Notes: a model not told the origin generated them from the letters alone. Positions 25,928-35,954 are shown, counted from the stretch's first letter. The stretch is DNA of 64,000 nucleotides from Mycolicibacterium duvalii (GCF_010726645.1 NZ_AP022563.1:3286001-3350000); one strand, 5' to 3'. Translations and numbers: made by a program.

Positions 25928-27754
25928 TCAGTCGTAGAGAGCGGCGATGGTGTCGGCGAAGTTCTTCACGATGACGTTGCGTTTGGCCTTCAGGCTGGGG
26001 GTCAGATCGCCTGCGGCGACGGACAATTCCCGGTCCAGGATTGCGAATCTTTTGATCTGTTCCCACCGGTTGAGCTCGGCGTTCAGGGTGTCGACGTATC
26101 CGGCGATCAGCTCGTTGGTGGCGCCGTGGCGCGCGAGCTCGGCGAATTCCAGGTCCTGGAGCCCGTTCTTGGCGGCCCACTCGGCGATCGCCTCGCTGTC
26201 CAGGCTCACCAGCGCCACACAGTAGGGCCGGCCCTCGCCGTACACGATGATCTCGCTGCTGTAGGGACAGACCGCTTTGAACGCCGCAGCGACGGCCGAC
26301 GGTGCGACGTACTTGCCCTGTGAGGTCTTGAACAGGTCCTTCTTGCGGTCGGTGATGCGCAGGAACCCGTCGGCGTCGATCTCGCCGATATCCCCGGTGT
26401 AGAACCAGCCGTCGGCGTCGAGGGCCTCCGCGGTGGCCTCGGGCAGGTCGTGATAGCCGGTCATCACGCCGGGACTGCGCAACAGGATCTCTCCGTCGGT
26501 GGCGATCTTGACCTCGGTGCCGGGGAACGGGATCCCGACGGTGCCGAACCGGTAGGCGTCGGGCCGGTTGATGAACGACGCCGCCGCTGTCTCGGTCAGT
26601 CCGTACCCCTCGAGCACCGGGATTCCGACGGCGTCGAACCACCGCGCGATGTCGCGGTTGAGCGGCGCGGCAGCCGAGACGAAGAAGCGCAACCGGCCAC
26701 CGAAGCGCTGCCGGATCGACGCGAACACCAGTCTGTCGGCCACCGCGCGTTGCACCGCCAGCAGCGGCGACGGCGTCCGTCCGGCTTCCCGGGCGTCCGA
26801 CGCGCGCAGGCCCACCCCGATCGCCCAGTCGAAGATGCGTTTCTTGACCCCGCCTTCGTCGGCGATCACCCCCTGGATCCGCGCGTGCGCCTTCTCGAAG
26901 ATCCGCGGCGCCGCGGCCATGAACGTTGGGTGCACGGCGGCGAGGTTGTCGACGATGCGGTCCACGTGGCCGTCGATCGCGGTGGGAAAGCCGATCCGCA
27001 GCGGCAGTGCGAGCATCACCTTGCCGAACGCGTGGGCCAGCGGTAGCCACAGGAAGTTCAGATCGTCGGCGCGCAGGATGCCGAGCGCGTCGATGGCCGC
27101 GGCGGTGTAGGTCCACGCGCTGTGCGGCAACCGGACGCCTTTGGGCCGGCCGGTGGTGCCCGAGGTGTAGATGATGCTGGCCAGCTGTTCGGGCCGGATC
27201 GCCGCGACCCGCTCGTCGATCAGCTGCGGTGACCGGGCCAGCAGCTCCGCTCCCCGCGTCGCGAGCTCGGCAAGGGTGAGGACGAACTCGCCGTCCCCGG
27301 CGCCGTCGATGACCACCACGTGGTCCACCGCGGCCAGCTCCCCGCGGTGGGCCAGCACCTTGTCCAGCTGCGACTGGTCTTCGGCGATGACGACGCGGCT
27401 GCCGGAGTTGGCGACGATGAACGCGACGTCGCGGGCGTTGGTCGTGGGATAGAGCGTCGTGGTGGCCGCGCCGGCGCACAGCACCGCGAAATCGGCCAGC
27501 ACCCACTCGTAGCGGGTCGACGACGCCAGCGCGACGCGGTCCTCGGGTTCGACCCCGAGCGCGATCAGCCCGGCGGCGATCCGGCGGACGCGGTGACCGA
27601 CCTGCTCCCAGGTGACACTGGCCCACCCGCCGTCGTCGGGGAACCGGAACGCCTCGGCTCGGGGCGTGGCGGCGACGCGCTCGACGAACAGGTGGGCGAC
27701 CGAGGGAGCCCGGAGGTCGAGCGGGCCGACGTCCGTCGCACTCAGCGGTGCCAC
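25928..27754 (-). CDS. Long-chain fatty-acid-CoA ligase (FadD15-like)
   Basis: 608 residues, the length of FadD15-type long-chain acyl-CoA synthetases. P-loop SIIYTSGTTGRPKGVRLPHS (about residues 193-212), fatty-acid gate/linker region FLWLPLAHAFGKVMLALPL, A5 LEGYGLTETAAASFINRP, A7 GWFYTGDIGEIDADGFLRI, A8 TDRKKDLFKTSQGKYVAPS, and the late Lys in LTPSLKAKRNVIVKNF. Makes acyl-CoA from long-chain acids with ATP. Start ATG 27754. Divergent from the AraC regulator at 27949 across 194 bases, so control by that regulator is possible. Confidence 0.9.
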   Translation of the reverse strand: MAPLSATDVGPLDLRAPSVAHLFVERVAATPRAEAFRFPDDGGWASVTWEQVGHRVRRIAAGLIALGVEPEDRVALASSTRYEWVLADFAVLCAGAATTTLYPTTNARDVAFIVANSGSRVVIAEDQSQLDKVLAHRGELAAVDHVVVIDGAGDGEFVLTLAELATRGAELLARSPQLIDERVAAIRPEQLASIIYTSGTTGRPKGVRLPHSAWTYTAAAIDALGILRADDLNFLWLPLAHAFGKVMLALPLRIGFPTAIDGHVDRIVDNLAAVHPTFMAAAPRIFEKAHARIQGVIADEGGVKKRIFDWAIGVGLRASDAREAGRTPSPLLAVQRAVADRLVFASIRQRFGGRLRFFVSAAAPLNRDIARWFDAVGIPVLEGYGLTETAAASFINRPDAYRFGTVGIPFPGTEVKIATDGEILLRSPGVMTGYHDLPEATAEALDADGWFYTGDIGEIDADGFLRITDRKKDLFKTSQGKYVAPSAVAAAFKAVCPYSSEIIVYGEGRPYCVALVSLDSEAIAEWAAKNGLQDLEFAELARHGATNELIAGYVDTLNAELNRWEQIKRFAILDRELSVAAGDLTPSLKAKRNVIVKNFADTIAALYD

Positions 27755-27948
27755 CGGCCAAGATTAGCGCTGACGCACGCGTCAATGTGTCGAGTTTGCC
27801 AGAATGGGCACAGGACGCTTCGTCGCGTATGCGCCGGCCCGCGGCGATTGCCGAATTTACCAGTATGAATAGCGATTCTTCCGAAGGCTGTCGATGACAC
27901 CCGGCTGTGGCATAGAGTTGTGCTACGCGCCGCACTCGGGGAGGGGTC

Positions 27949-28920
27949 GTGAACGACATCTCTGACGGCATACCGGGCGCCCTGCTGATCGCCGCCGATG
28001 ACATCGACGACGCTCAAGAACAGATCAGCGCCGCCTTCAACACGATCCACATCAAGGCCGTCGGCCCGGGACACGACACCCGGATCCGGGTCTGGCGCAA
28101 CTATGCCGGAGTGCTCGGCATCGACGACGTCGACTACTTCTTCGACATGACCTACCACATGGAGGCCCCCGACCAGATCCTGTTGTGCCGCATGCTTTCC
28201 GGCGCTTTCGAGGAAACCCACTACCGGCAACCGACCCGCAGGCACGGAATCGGCGCGGCGATGGCGTTCGGCGCGATCCCGCACCCAGTGCAAGGCCGCG
28301 TCGAAAAGGCGCGCTACCACATGGTCAGCGTCCCGCGGCCGACGCTGGCGCAGGTCGCCGGGGATCACCCGGACAGTGACGCCGTGCAGCTGATCAGCAC
28401 CACGCCGTGGTCCGAGGCGGCCAACCAATACGTCGTCGACGTCGTCGACCACCTCCGTTTCGGCCTGCTGAGCAACCCAATCGCCTTACGAGAACCTCTG
28501 ATCGTCGGCGCCGCCGCCCGGTATCTGGCCGCGGGCCTGCTGGCGGCGTTCCCGCACACGGCCGGCGAGGACCGGCAGTTCGGCGGCGAGCTGGACAATT
28601 TCGACGCGCTGCGCCGGGCCACGTCATTCATCGACGACAACGCCCACCTCGACATCTCACCCGCGGACGTGGCGGACGCGGCCCGCGTTTCGGCGCCCAC
28701 CCTGCGATGGCTCTTCCGCCGGCACCGCAACCATTCTCCCGCGCAGTACCTCCGCCAGGTCCGGCTGGCCCAGGCACACCGCAGTCTCGCTCTCGCCGAC
28801 CCCGAGACGAACACAGTGGCGGGCATCGCCCGACGATGGGGTTTCTGGCGCCTGGACCGGTTCCACTCGATCTACCGCCGAACCTACGGGGCCACCCCCG
28901 AACACACACTCGACCAATAG
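27949..28920 (+). CDS. AraC-family transcriptional regulator
   Basis: 323 residues. The C-terminal 100 residues form the double helix-turn-helix: DISPADVADAARVSAPTLRW, FRRHRNHSPAQYLRQVRLAQ, then TVAGIARRWGFWRLDRFHSI and YRRTYGATPEHTL. The N-terminal about 200 residues are a sensor domain with VWRNYAGVLGIDDVDYFFDM and TPWSEAANQYVVDVVDHLRF, like the AraC-binding-like domain in regulators of aromatic or alkane pathways. GTG start at 27949 after GGGGAGGGG. Divergent from the FadD gene. A possible promoter, TGACAC with TAGAGT, lies just upstream at about 27895-27917. Ligand unknown. Confidence 0.88.
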   Translation: MNDISDGIPGALLIAADDIDDAQEQISAAFNTIHIKAVGPGHDTRIRVWRNYAGVLGIDDVDYFFDMTYHMEAPDQILLCRMLSGAFEETHYRQPTRRHGIGAAMAFGAIPHPVQGRVEKARYHMVSVPRPTLAQVAGDHPDSDAVQLISTTPWSEAANQYVVDVVDHLRFGLLSNPIALREPLIVGAAARYLAAGLLAAFPHTAGEDRQFGGELDNFDALRRATSFIDDNAHLDISPADVADAARVSAPTLRWLFRRHRNHSPAQYLRQVRLAQAHRSLALADPETNTVAGIARRWGFWRLDRFHSIYRRTYGATPEHTLDQ

Positions 28921-28965
28921 GTGCGCTCGCCGGAGACCGGTCCTCCCCCCGTTAGGCTGTGCGCC

Positions 28966-30216
28966 ATGGCTGACATCGTGCCGATCGGGCTGAGGCTGAC
29001 CAAAGGCGACGTGTACACGTTGTGGGCGCCGCGGTGGCGCGCCGAAGGCGACGAATGGGAGGCGTTCCTCGGTAAGGACGAGGACCTCTACGTGTTCGAC
29101 TCGGTCGCCGATCTGGCCGCGTTCGTGCGGACGAACAACGACAACGACCTGACCGATCACCCCGCCTGGGAGAAGCTGACCTCGGAGAACGCGCACCGGC
29201 TCGCGCCGACCGAGGAGCACACCCACGACCTGGCCGCGTTCGAGGAGATCCTGTCGGCCAAGCCGACCGAGGACAGCGTGCGCACGCTGCACGGGTCGCT
29301 GGCCGTGGTGTCGTCGATCGGTTCGGTGTGCGAGCTGCCGGCGGTCACCAAGTTCTTCAACGGCAACCCGGTGCTCGGCACCGTCGGCGGCGGCGCCGAT
29401 GCGTTCGCCGGCCGCGCCGGGCGCAAGCGGTGGGCCGAGATCGAGAAGATCATCGCCCGCGGGTGGGACGACGTGATCGCCGCGATCGACGACATCATCA
29501 CCACACCCGCCGTGGACGCCGCGGCCGTGCAGAAGGCCCAGGCTGAGCTCGACGGACCCGCGCCGGAACCGGAGGACGTCGACGACGTGGTGATCGACGA
29601 CATCGTCGACACCGACGAGGAGTCCGCGGAGCTGGCCGCGGCCGCCGAGCACAAAGTGCTGGGCAGCGACGAGGACTTCTGGGCGCGGGTGGGCATCGAC
29701 CCGGTGCGGTTGATGACCCGCGGCGGGACCTACTTCACGCTGCGCTGCTACCTGGAGGACCAGCCGATCTTCCTCGGCCGCAACGGCCGCATCAGCGTGT
29801 TTCCGTCCGAGCGGGCGCTGGCCCGCTACCTGGCCGACGAGCACGACCACGACCTGTCGGACCTGGCGACCTACGACGACATCCGCACCGCCGCGACCGA
29901 CGGCTCGCTGCGCGTCGATGTCACCGACGACAACGTCTACGTGCTCACCGACATCGTCGACGACCTGGCCGACGGGCCCGACACCCTCGACCGGGACCAG
30001 CTCGAGTTGGCCGTCGAGCTGCTGCGCGACATCGGCGACTACGCCGAGGACCCCAGCGTGGCCGCCAAACTGTCGTCGGACGCGCCGCTGGGCCGGGTGA
30101 TCGCCTATGCGCTGGACCCGTCCTCGGCGCCGCGGCCCAACCCGCCGTACGCGGAGGCGGTGTCCCAGTGGGAGTCGCTGGAAAGCTTCGTCGAGTCGCG
30201 GCTGCGCGAGGAGTAG
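28966..30216 (+). CDS. Conserved mycobacterial protein (Rv3311-like, often labelled primosomal)
   Basis: 416 residues, acidic, with two similar halves: WRAEGDEWEAFLGKDEDLYV FDSVADLAAFVRTNNDNDLT near the start and PIFLGRNGRISVFPSERALARY in the second half, separated by an Asp/Glu-rich linker (EDVDDVVIDDIVDTDEES). Start ATG 28966 rather than 28921, because the protein family begins MADIVPIGLRLTKGD. In M. tuberculosis the matching gene, Rv3311, also stands just before add, deoA and cdd. No catalytic motif is visible; the name primosomal protein used in some annotations has no support in this sequence. It converges with add with a one-base gap. Confidence 0.8.
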   Translation: MADIVPIGLRLTKGDVYTLWAPRWRAEGDEWEAFLGKDEDLYVFDSVADLAAFVRTNNDNDLTDHPAWEKLTSENAHRLAPTEEHTHDLAAFEEILSAKPTEDSVRTLHGSLAVVSSIGSVCELPAVTKFFNGNPVLGTVGGGADAFAGRAGRKRWAEIEKIIARGWDDVIAAIDDIITTPAVDAAAVQKAQAELDGPAPEPEDVDDVVIDDIVDTDEESAELAAAAEHKVLGSDEDFWARVGIDPVRLMTRGGTYFTLRCYLEDQPIFLGRNGRISVFPSERALARYLADEHDHDLSDLATYDDIRTAATDGSLRVDVTDDNVYVLTDIVDDLADGPDTLDRDQLELAVELLRDIGDYAEDPSVAAKLSSDAPLGRVIAYALDPSSAPRPNPPYAEAVSQWESLESFVESRLREE

Positions 30217-30217
30217 T

Positions 30218-31306
30218 TCAGCCGATCAGGACGGCGTAGCGGGGTTTGATCACCTCGTCGATGATCGCCAGCCTCTCCGGGAAGCTGATGAACGCCGACT
30301 TCATCGCGTTGATGGTGAACCGCTCCAGATCGCTCCAGCCGTAGCCGAACGCCTCGACCAGCCGAAGCATCTCCTGGCTCATCGACGTGTCGCTCATCAG
30401 CCGGTTGTCGGTGTTGACCGTGACCCGGAACCGCAGCCGGGCCAGCAGGTCGAACGGATGCTCGGCGATGCTCTTCACGGCGCCGGTCTGCACGTTCGAG
30501 CTCGGGCACATCTCGAACGGAATCCGCTTGTCCCGCAACAGCGATGCCAGCCGACCCAGCCGCGCGGCGCCGTCGTCGTCGATGGTGATGTCGTCGACGA
30601 TGCGCACGCCGTGCCCGAGCCGGTCGGCCCCGCAGAATGCGATCGCCTCGTGGATGGAGGGCAGCCCGAACGCCTCGCCGGCGTGGATGGTGAAGCGGGC
30701 GTTGTTGCTGCGCATGTACTCGAACGCGTCGAGGTGGCGGGTGGGCGGGTAGCCCGCCTCGGCGCCGGCGATGTCGAATCCCACCACACCCTGGTCGCGG
30801 AACCGCACCGCCAAAGCGGCGATCTCGCGGGAGCGCGCCGCGTGGCGCATCGCGGTGACCAGGCAGCGCACCGTGATGGTGCGCCCGTCGGCGGCGGCGG
30901 CCTTCTCCCCCGCGGCGAACCCGGACAGCACGGCGTCGACGACGGCGTCCAGCGACAGCCCGCCGTCGATGTGCAGCTCGGGGGCGAACCGCACCTCGGC
31001 GTAGACGACGTTGTCCCGGGCGAGGTCCTCGACGCACTCGTAGGCGACGCGGTGCAGCGCGTCGGCGGTCTGCATCACCCCGACGGTGTGGGCGAACGGC
31101 TCCAGGTAGCGCTCGAGGGAGCCGCTGTGCGCGGCGGTGCGGAAGAACGTCGCGAGCTCGTCGACATCGGTGGCCGGCAGCCCGTCGTAGCCGTGCTCGG
31201 CGGCCAGCTCGACCACGGTGGCGGGCCGCAGCCCGCCGTCGAGATGGTCGTGCAGCAGAGCTTTGGGCGCCTGCCCGATGGTGTCCAGCGTCAACGGGGT
31301 GGTCAT
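30218..31306 (-). CDS. add: Adenosine deaminase
   Basis: 362 residues, Zn-dependent hydrolase that turns adenosine into inosine. Conserved elements: [20 protein letters not shown] (the metal HxH motif, residues 15-17 region), [46 protein letters not shown] with [16 protein letters not shown], and the late [15 protein letters not shown] carrying the metal-binding Asp. Start ATG 31306 overlaps the deoA stop by four bases. Third gene of the cdd-deoA-add salvage operon. Corresponds to Rv3313c by order and pattern. Confidence 0.95.
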   Translation of the reverse strand: MTTPLTLDTIGQAPKALLHDHLDGGLRPATVVELAAEHGYDGLPATDVDELATFFRTAAHSGSLERYLEPFAHTVGVMQTADALHRVAYECVEDLARDNVVYAEVRFAPELHIDGGLSLDAVVDAVLSGFAAGEKAAAADGRTITVRCLVTAMRHAARSREIAALAVRFRDQGVVGFDIAGAEAGYPPTRHLDAFEYMRSNNARFTIHAGEAFGLPSIHEAIAFCGADRLGHGVRIVDDITIDDDGAARLGRLASLLRDKRIPFEMCPSSNVQTGAVKSIAEHPFDLLARLRFRVTVNTDNRLMSDTSMSQEMLRLVEAFGYGWSDLERFTINAMKSAFISFPERLAIIDEVIKPRYAVLIG

Positions 31307-32670
31307 GCGCGACTCCTGGAGGTGATGCGGTCGATGATCAGCGGCCGCGCCGGCGGCGGGTGATCGCCGACGGTCCAGCCGCCGTCGAGCTCCGCCAGTG
31401 CCGCGCCGAGCCGCTGCGGCGTGTCGGTGTAGAGGGTGAACAGCGGCGCCCCGGCCGCGACGGGTTCACCCGGCCGGCGGTGGATGCGCAGCCCGGCGCC
31501 GAACTGCACACGCTGGCCCGGCTCGGAACGGCCTGCCCCGAGCCGCCACACCGCCAGCCCCACCGCCATCGCGTCGATGTCTCCCATGGTGCCACCGCGG
31601 GTCGCGCTGACGGTCTCGGTGTGCGCGCCGAGCGGCAGCGGCTTGGCGAGGTCCCCGCCCTGCGCGGCGACCAGCCGGCGGAACTGGTCCATCGCCGTGC
31701 CGTCGCGCAGCGTCTGGGCGGGGTCCACGGCGTCCAGCCCGGCCGCGTCGAGCATCTCCCGCGCCAGCGTCAAGGTCAGCTCGACCACGTCGTCCGGGCC
31801 GCCGCCGGCGAGCACTTCCAGCGATTCGGCGACCTCCACGGCGTTGCCGACCGCCCGGCCCAGCGGGGTGTTCATGTCGGTCAGCACCGCGCGGGTCGCG
31901 ACGCCGTGCGCGGCGCCGAGCTCGACCATGGTGCGGGCCAGCTCACGGGATTCGGCCTCGGTCTTCAGAAACGCCCCGGCCCCGACCTTGGTGTCGAGCA
32001 CCAGCGCGCGGGTACCTTCGGCGATCTTCTTGCTCATCACCGAGCTGGCGATCAGCGGCAGCGACTCGGTGGTGGCGGTGACGTCGCGCAGCGCATAGAT
32101 CTTGCGGTCGGCAGGGGCGAGCTCACCGGCGGCGAACACTGCCGCCCCGATGTCGCGGAGTTGTTGCCGTATCCGGTCTTCGGACAACTCGGCGGTGAAT
32201 CCCGCGATGGATTCCAGCTTGTCCAGCGTGCCGCCGGTGTGGCCGAGCCCGCGCCCGGCCGCCTGCGGCACCGACCCCCCGCAGGCCATCACGACCGGCA
32301 CCAGCGGAATGGTGATCTTGTCGCCCACCCCGCCGGTGGAGTGCTTGTCCACCAGCGCCAGCGGCGTGCCGTCACGGCGCAGGTCGCCGAAGTCGAACCG
32401 CTCGCCCGAGGCGATCATCGCCGCGGTCCACCGGGTGATCTCCGCGCCGCTCATCCCGCGCAGGAAGATCGCCATCAACAACGCCGACATCTGCGCGTCG
32501 GCGATGCGGCCGTGGGTGTAGGCGTCGATCACCCAGTCGATGGCGGCGTCGGAGAGGGCGCCGCCGTCGCGTTTGGTCCGGATGACCGTCGGAGCGTCGA
32601 ACGCTCGATCGGACTCAGGAGCGTCGAACGCTCGATCAGGCTGCGGAGCGTCGAATGTGGCGTGCGTCAC
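31303..32670 (-). CDS. deoA: Thymidine phosphorylase with repeated N-terminal leader
   Basis: 455 residues. Phosphorolysis of thymidine/deoxyuridine. Core motifs: [40 protein letters not shown] (phosphate loop KHSTGG), [60 protein letters not shown]. Start GTG 32670 overlaps the cdd stop by four bases. The first 30 residues contain nine-residue repeats ([27 protein letters not shown]) created by a 27-bp DNA repeat; typical homologs start directly at the last unit. Middle gene of the salvage operon; matches Rv3314c. Confidence 0.94.
   Translation of the reverse strand: MTHATFDAPQPDRAFDAPESDRAFDAPTVIRTKRDGGALSDAAIDWVIDAYTHGRIADAQMSALLMAIFLRGMSGAEITRWTAAMIASGERFDFGDLRRDGTPLALVDKHSTGGVGDKITIPLVPVVMACGGSVPQAAGRGLGHTGGTLDKLESIAGFTAELSEDRIRQQLRDIGAAVFAAGELAPADRKIYALRDVTATTESLPLIASSVMSKKIAEGTRALVLDTKVGAGAFLKTEAESRELARTMVELGAAHGVATRAVLTDMNTPLGRAVGNAVEVAESLEVLAGGGPDDVVELTLTLAREMLDAAGLDAVDPAQTLRDGTAMDQFRRLVAAQGGDLAKPLPLGAHTETVSATRGGTMGDIDAMAVGLAVWRLGAGRSEPGQRVQFGAGLRIHRRPGEPVAAGAPLFTLYTDTPQRLGAALAELDGGWTVGDHPPPARPLIIDRITSRSRA
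32591..32657. repeat. 27-bp tandem repeat inside the deoA 5' end
   Basis: Units start at 32591, 32618 and 32645 (the last partial), each beginning GGAGCGTCGAACGCTCGAT or a close variant. Being a multiple of three, the repeat keeps the deoA frame and adds a nine-residue unit per copy. Could be length-variable between strains. Confidence 0.8.
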
Positions 32671-33083
32671 GGTGTTTCCCCGCGGTCGCGACGGTCGAGG
32701 TCGTCGGGCCCGAACGCGTCGGGCAGCAGCGCACTCAACGGCCGCGGACCGGCGGGGTGATCGATCAGCAGGTCCGGTCCGCCGTGCTCGTAGAGCACCT
32801 GGCGGCAGCGCCCGCACGGCATCAGCACCTCGCCGTCGGGGCCCACGCACGACAACGCGCGCAGGCGTCCGCCGCCGCCGGAAAACAGGGCGCAGACCAC
32901 TGCGCACTCCGCACAGAGACCTAGGCCATATGAGACATTTTCCACATTGCATCCGGTAAGGATTCGGTCATCGTCGACCAGCGCCGCCGCCCCCACCCGG
33001 AACCCCGAGTACGGCGCGTAGGCATGGTCGGACACCTCGATCGCCTTGCAGCGCAACATTTTCCAGTCGATTTCCGGCGCCAT
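32667..33083 (-). CDS. cdd: Cytidine deaminase
   Basis: 138 residues, the small tetrameric type. Deaminates cytidine and deoxycytidine. The zinc site is complete: CAECAVVCALF with catalytic Glu (Cys-Ala-Glu) and PCGRCRQVLYEHGG. NVENVSYGLGLCAE is the substrate-binding loop. The start ATG 33083 (M-A-P-E-I-D-W) is chosen over 33299 because family similarity begins there. First gene of the operon; divergent from sdhC across 216 bases. Matches Rv3315c. Confidence 0.94.
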   Translation of the reverse strand: MAPEIDWKMLRCKAIEVSDHAYAPYSGFRVGAAALVDDDRILTGCNVENVSYGLGLCAECAVVCALFSGGGGRLRALSCVGPDGEVLMPCGRCRQVLYEHGGPDLLIDHPAGPRPLSALLPDAFGPDDLDRRDRGETP

Positions 33084-33299
33084 GTCAGGCCGTCCGAACC
33101 GAATCTGAATCCATTCCGAACACCTCGTTACGCGACCCGAACCCGAGATAGGGCACCCTAACTTCGCCCCTTTTACCGGGGCTTTGCCTCCCACGCTAGT
33201 TCGTTCGGCAGTACAAAGGGGATTAGAGTCGCCCCGAGGTTCTGGGGCCCGGCCGAGCCGACCGTGCCCCGCGCGTCCACCGATGGCGTTGGAGGTCAC

Positions 33300-33725
33300 A
33301 TGAGTACCGCGACATCACCCGATGCCGGCATCGCGGCACCGCGATCAAAATCGCGACGCCGCACCCTGTATCGCGGTGACCCCGCCATGTGGTCGTGGGT
33401 GCTGCACCGCATCTCGGGCGCCACCATCTTCTTCTTCCTGTTCGTCCACGTTCTCGACACCGCGCTGGTGCGGGTCAGCCCGCAGGCCTACAACGAGATC
33501 ATCGAGACCTACAAGACGCCGATCATCGGACTGATGGAGATCGGGCTCGTCGGGGCGGTGCTCTACCACGCCCTCAACGGCATCCGCGTGATCCTGGTCG
33601 ACTTCTGGTCCGAGGGTCCGCGCTACCAGCGCCAGATGCTCTGGGTGGTGGCCGGGGTCTTCATCACGGTGATGATCGCTTCCGTCGGCGTCATCGGCAT
33701 GCACATGTGGGAGCGATTCGTATGA
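33300..33725 (+). CDS. sdhC: Succinate dehydrogenase cytochrome b556 subunit
   Basis: 141 residues with three membrane helices: WVLHRISGATIFFFLFVHVL, IGLMEIGLVGAVLYHALNGI and MLWVVAGVFITVMIASVGVI. H-R-I-S-G and the YHALNGIR motif supply quinone-site and heme-ligand residues. Start ATG 33300 with GGAGGTC ribosome site; the ORF also has an ATG-like start at 33264 that lacks one. Its stop overlaps sdhD (ATGA). Order sdhC-sdhD-sdhA-sdhB matches Rv3316-Rv3319. Confidence 0.93.
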   Translation: MSTATSPDAGIAAPRSKSRRRTLYRGDPAMWSWVLHRISGATIFFFLFVHVLDTALVRVSPQAYNEIIETYKTPIIGLMEIGLVGAVLYHALNGIRVILVDFWSEGPRYQRQMLWVVAGVFITVMIASVGVIGMHMWERFV

Positions 33726-34189
33726 CCGCACCGGCAGCAGACAACACGCGCGGCCCGGAGGCCCCGGTGCTGCAGCGCAGCTTCGACCGGCCGCCCGGCC
33801 TGGACAACCCGCGCGCGGCGCGCCGCGGCGGCGGCATGCCCAACTTCGAGAAGTACGCGTGGCTGTTCATGCGCTTCTCCGGCGTGGTGCTCGTCTTTCT
33901 CGCGCTCGGGCACCTGTTCATCATGTTGATGTGGGAGAACGGGGTGTACCGCATCGACTTCAACTACGTCGCCGAGCGGTGGAGCTCACCGTTCTGGCAG
34001 ACCTGGGACCTGCTGCTGCTGTGGCTGGCCCAGCTGCACGGCGGCAACGGGATGCGCACGATCATCGCCGACTACAGCCGCAAGGACTCCACCAAGTTCT
34101 GGCTCAATTCGCTGCTGGCGCTGTCGATGGTGTTCACGCTGGTGCTGGGCACCTACGTGCTGCTGACCTTCGACGCCACGATCTCTTAG
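33722..34189 (+). CDS. sdhD: Succinate dehydrogenase membrane anchor subunit
   Basis: 155 residues: a polar N-terminus, then three hydrophobic helices including EKYAWLFMRFSGVVLVFLAL, FWQTWDLLLLWLAQLHGGNG and LALSMVFTLVLGTYVLLTF. The His in LAQLHGGNGMR and in ALGHLFIM are candidate heme/quinone residues. ATG 33722 overlaps sdhC by four bases and sdhA follows after 10 bases. Anchors the SdhAB catalytic dimer to the membrane. Confidence 0.92.
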   Translation: MTAPAADNTRGPEAPVLQRSFDRPPGLDNPRAARRGGGMPNFEKYAWLFMRFSGVVLVFLALGHLFIMLMWENGVYRIDFNYVAERWSSPFWQTWDLLLLWLAQLHGGNGMRTIIADYSRKDSTKFWLNSLLALSMVFTLVLGTYVLLTFDATIS

Positions 34190-34199
34190 GGGGATCTGC

Positions 34200-35954
34200 A
34201 TGATTCACGAACACCGCTACGACGTCGTCATCGTCGGTGCCGGCGGCGCCGGAATGCGGGCCGCGGTCGAGGCCGGGCCGCGCGTCCGTACCGCGGTGCT
34301 GACCAAGCTCTACCCCACGCGCTCGCACACCGGCGCCGCGCAGGGCGGCATGTGCGCCGCGCTGGCCAACGTCGAAGAGGACAACTGGGAGTGGCACACC
34401 TTCGACACCGTCAAGGGTGGTGACTACCTGGCCGACCAGGACGCTGTCGAGATCATGGCCAAGGAGGCCATCGACGCGGTGCTCGACCTCGAGAAGATGG
34501 GGATGCCGTTCAACCGCACCCCCGAGGGCCGCATCGACCAGCGCCGGTTCGGCGGCCACACCCGCGATCACGGCAAGGCCCCGGTGCGGCGCGCCTGTTA
34601 CGCCGCCGACCGCACCGGCCACATGATCCTGCAGACGCTGTACCAGAACTGCGTCAAGCACGACGTCGAGTTCTTCAACGAGTTCTATGCGCTCGACATC
34701 ACGCTGACCGAGACCGCGGGCGGGCCGGTGGCCACCGGCGTGGTCGCCTACGAGCTGGCGACCGGTGACATCCACGTCTTCCACGCCAAGGCGATCGTGT
34801 TCGCCACCGGCGGGTCGGGCCGGATGTACAAGACCACCTCCAACGCGCACACGCTGACCGGCGACGGCCTGGGCATCGTGTTCCGCAAGGGACTTCCGTT
34901 GGAGGACATGGAGTTCCACCAGTTCCACCCGACGGGTCTGGCCGGGCTGGGGATCCTGATCTCCGAGGCCGTGCGCGGCGAGGGCGGACGCCTGCTCAAC
35001 GGCGAGGGTGAGCGCTTCATGGAGCGCTACGCGCCGACGATCGTCGACCTGGCGCCCCGCGACATCGTCGCCCGCTCCATGGTGCTCGAAGTGCTCGAGG
35101 GCCGCGGCGCGGGACCGAACAAGGACTACGTCTACATCGACGTGCGCCACCTGGGCGAGGACGTGCTCGAGGCCAAGCTGCCCGACATCACCGAGTTCGC
35201 CCGCACCTACCTCGGTGTCGACCCGGTCAAGGAACTGGTGCCGGTCTACCCCACCTGTCACTACGTGATGGGCGGGATCCCGACCACCGTCAACGGGCAG
35301 GTGCTCTCGGACAACACCACGATCGTGCCGGGCCTCTACGCCGCCGGCGAGTGTGCATGCGTGTCGGTGCACGGCGCCAACCGGCTGGGCACCAACTCGC
35401 TGCTCGACATCAACGTGTTCGGGCGTCGCGCCGGCATCGCCGCGGCGAACTACGCACGGGGACATGACTTCGTCGAGCTGCCGGAGAACCCGGCCGGCAT
35501 GGTCGTGGACTGGGTCGGTGACATCCTCTCCGAGCACGGCAACGAGCGCGTCGCCGACATCCGCGGGGCGCTGCAGCAGTCGATGGACAACAACGCCGCG
35601 GTGTTCCGCACCGAGGAGACCCTCAAGCAGGCGCTGACCGACATCCACGCGCTGAAGGAGCGGTACGCGCGGATCACCGTGCAGGACAAGGGCAAGCGCT
35701 ACAACAGCGACCTGCTCGAGGCCATCGAGCTGGGCTTCCTGCTCGAGCTGGCCGAGGTGACCGTGGTGGGCGCGTTGAACCGCAAGGAGTCCCGGGGCGG
35801 CCATGCCCGCGAGGACTACCCGAACCGCGACGACACCAACTACATGCGCCACACCATGGCCTACAAAGAGGGTTCGGACCTGCTGAGCGACATCCGCCTG
35901 GACTACAAGCCCGTCGTGATGACGCGTTACGAGCCGATGGAACGGAAGTACTGA
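34200..35954 (+). CDS. sdhA: Succinate dehydrogenase flavoprotein subunit
   Basis: 584 residues. FAD Rossmann motif VIVGAGGAGMRAAVEAG (residues 12-28), covalent-flavin His in PTRSHTGAAQGGMCAAL, substrate residues in DFHQFHPTG-type segment MEFHQFHPTGLAGLGILISE, RGEGGRLLNGEGERFMERY, and VYPTCHYVMGGIPTTVNGQV plus NRLGTNSLLDINVFGRRAG. Oxidises succinate to fumarate, passing electrons to SdhB. Start ATG 34200 after GGGGGATC. Its stop shares a base with the sdhB ATG (TGATG). Confidence 0.97.
   Translation: MIHEHRYDVVIVGAGGAGMRAAVEAGPRVRTAVLTKLYPTRSHTGAAQGGMCAALANVEEDNWEWHTFDTVKGGDYLADQDAVEIMAKEAIDAVLDLEKMGMPFNRTPEGRIDQRRFGGHTRDHGKAPVRRACYAADRTGHMILQTLYQNCVKHDVEFFNEFYALDITLTETAGGPVATGVVAYELATGDIHVFHAKAIVFATGGSGRMYKTTSNAHTLTGDGLGIVFRKGLPLEDMEFHQFHPTGLAGLGILISEAVRGEGGRLLNGEGERFMERYAPTIVDLAPRDIVARSMVLEVLEGRGAGPNKDYVYIDVRHLGEDVLEAKLPDITEFARTYLGVDPVKELVPVYPTCHYVMGGIPTTVNGQVLSDNTTIVPGLYAAGECACVSVHGANRLGTNSLLDINVFGRRAGIAAANYARGHDFVELPENPAGMVVDWVGDILSEHGNERVADIRGALQQSMDNNAAVFRTEETLKQALTDIHALKERYARITVQDKGKRYNSDLLEAIELGFLLELAEVTVVGALNRKESRGGHAREDYPNRDDTNYMRHTMAYKEGSDLLSDIRLDYKPVVMTRYEPMERKY

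Noticed and set aside
23710-25974. 754-codon open frame on the plus strand
   Set aside because: It runs opposite the aldehyde dehydrogenase fusion gene and has the composition of a shadow frame; no motif is seen.
25716-28004. 762-codon minus-strand frame over the FadD gene
   Set aside because: It is a second frame on the same strand as the real FadD reading frame; the FadD frame carries all ligase motifs while this one is Arg/Pro-rich without any.
32591-32657. Possible CRISPR-like repeat
   Set aside because: Units are directly adjacent with no spacers and lie in frame inside deoA, so this is a coding tandem repeat.
33149-33160. TAGGGCACCCTA as an IdeR iron box for sdh or cdd
   Set aside because: It is a short palindrome, but the full 19-base IdeR pattern does not match well enough.
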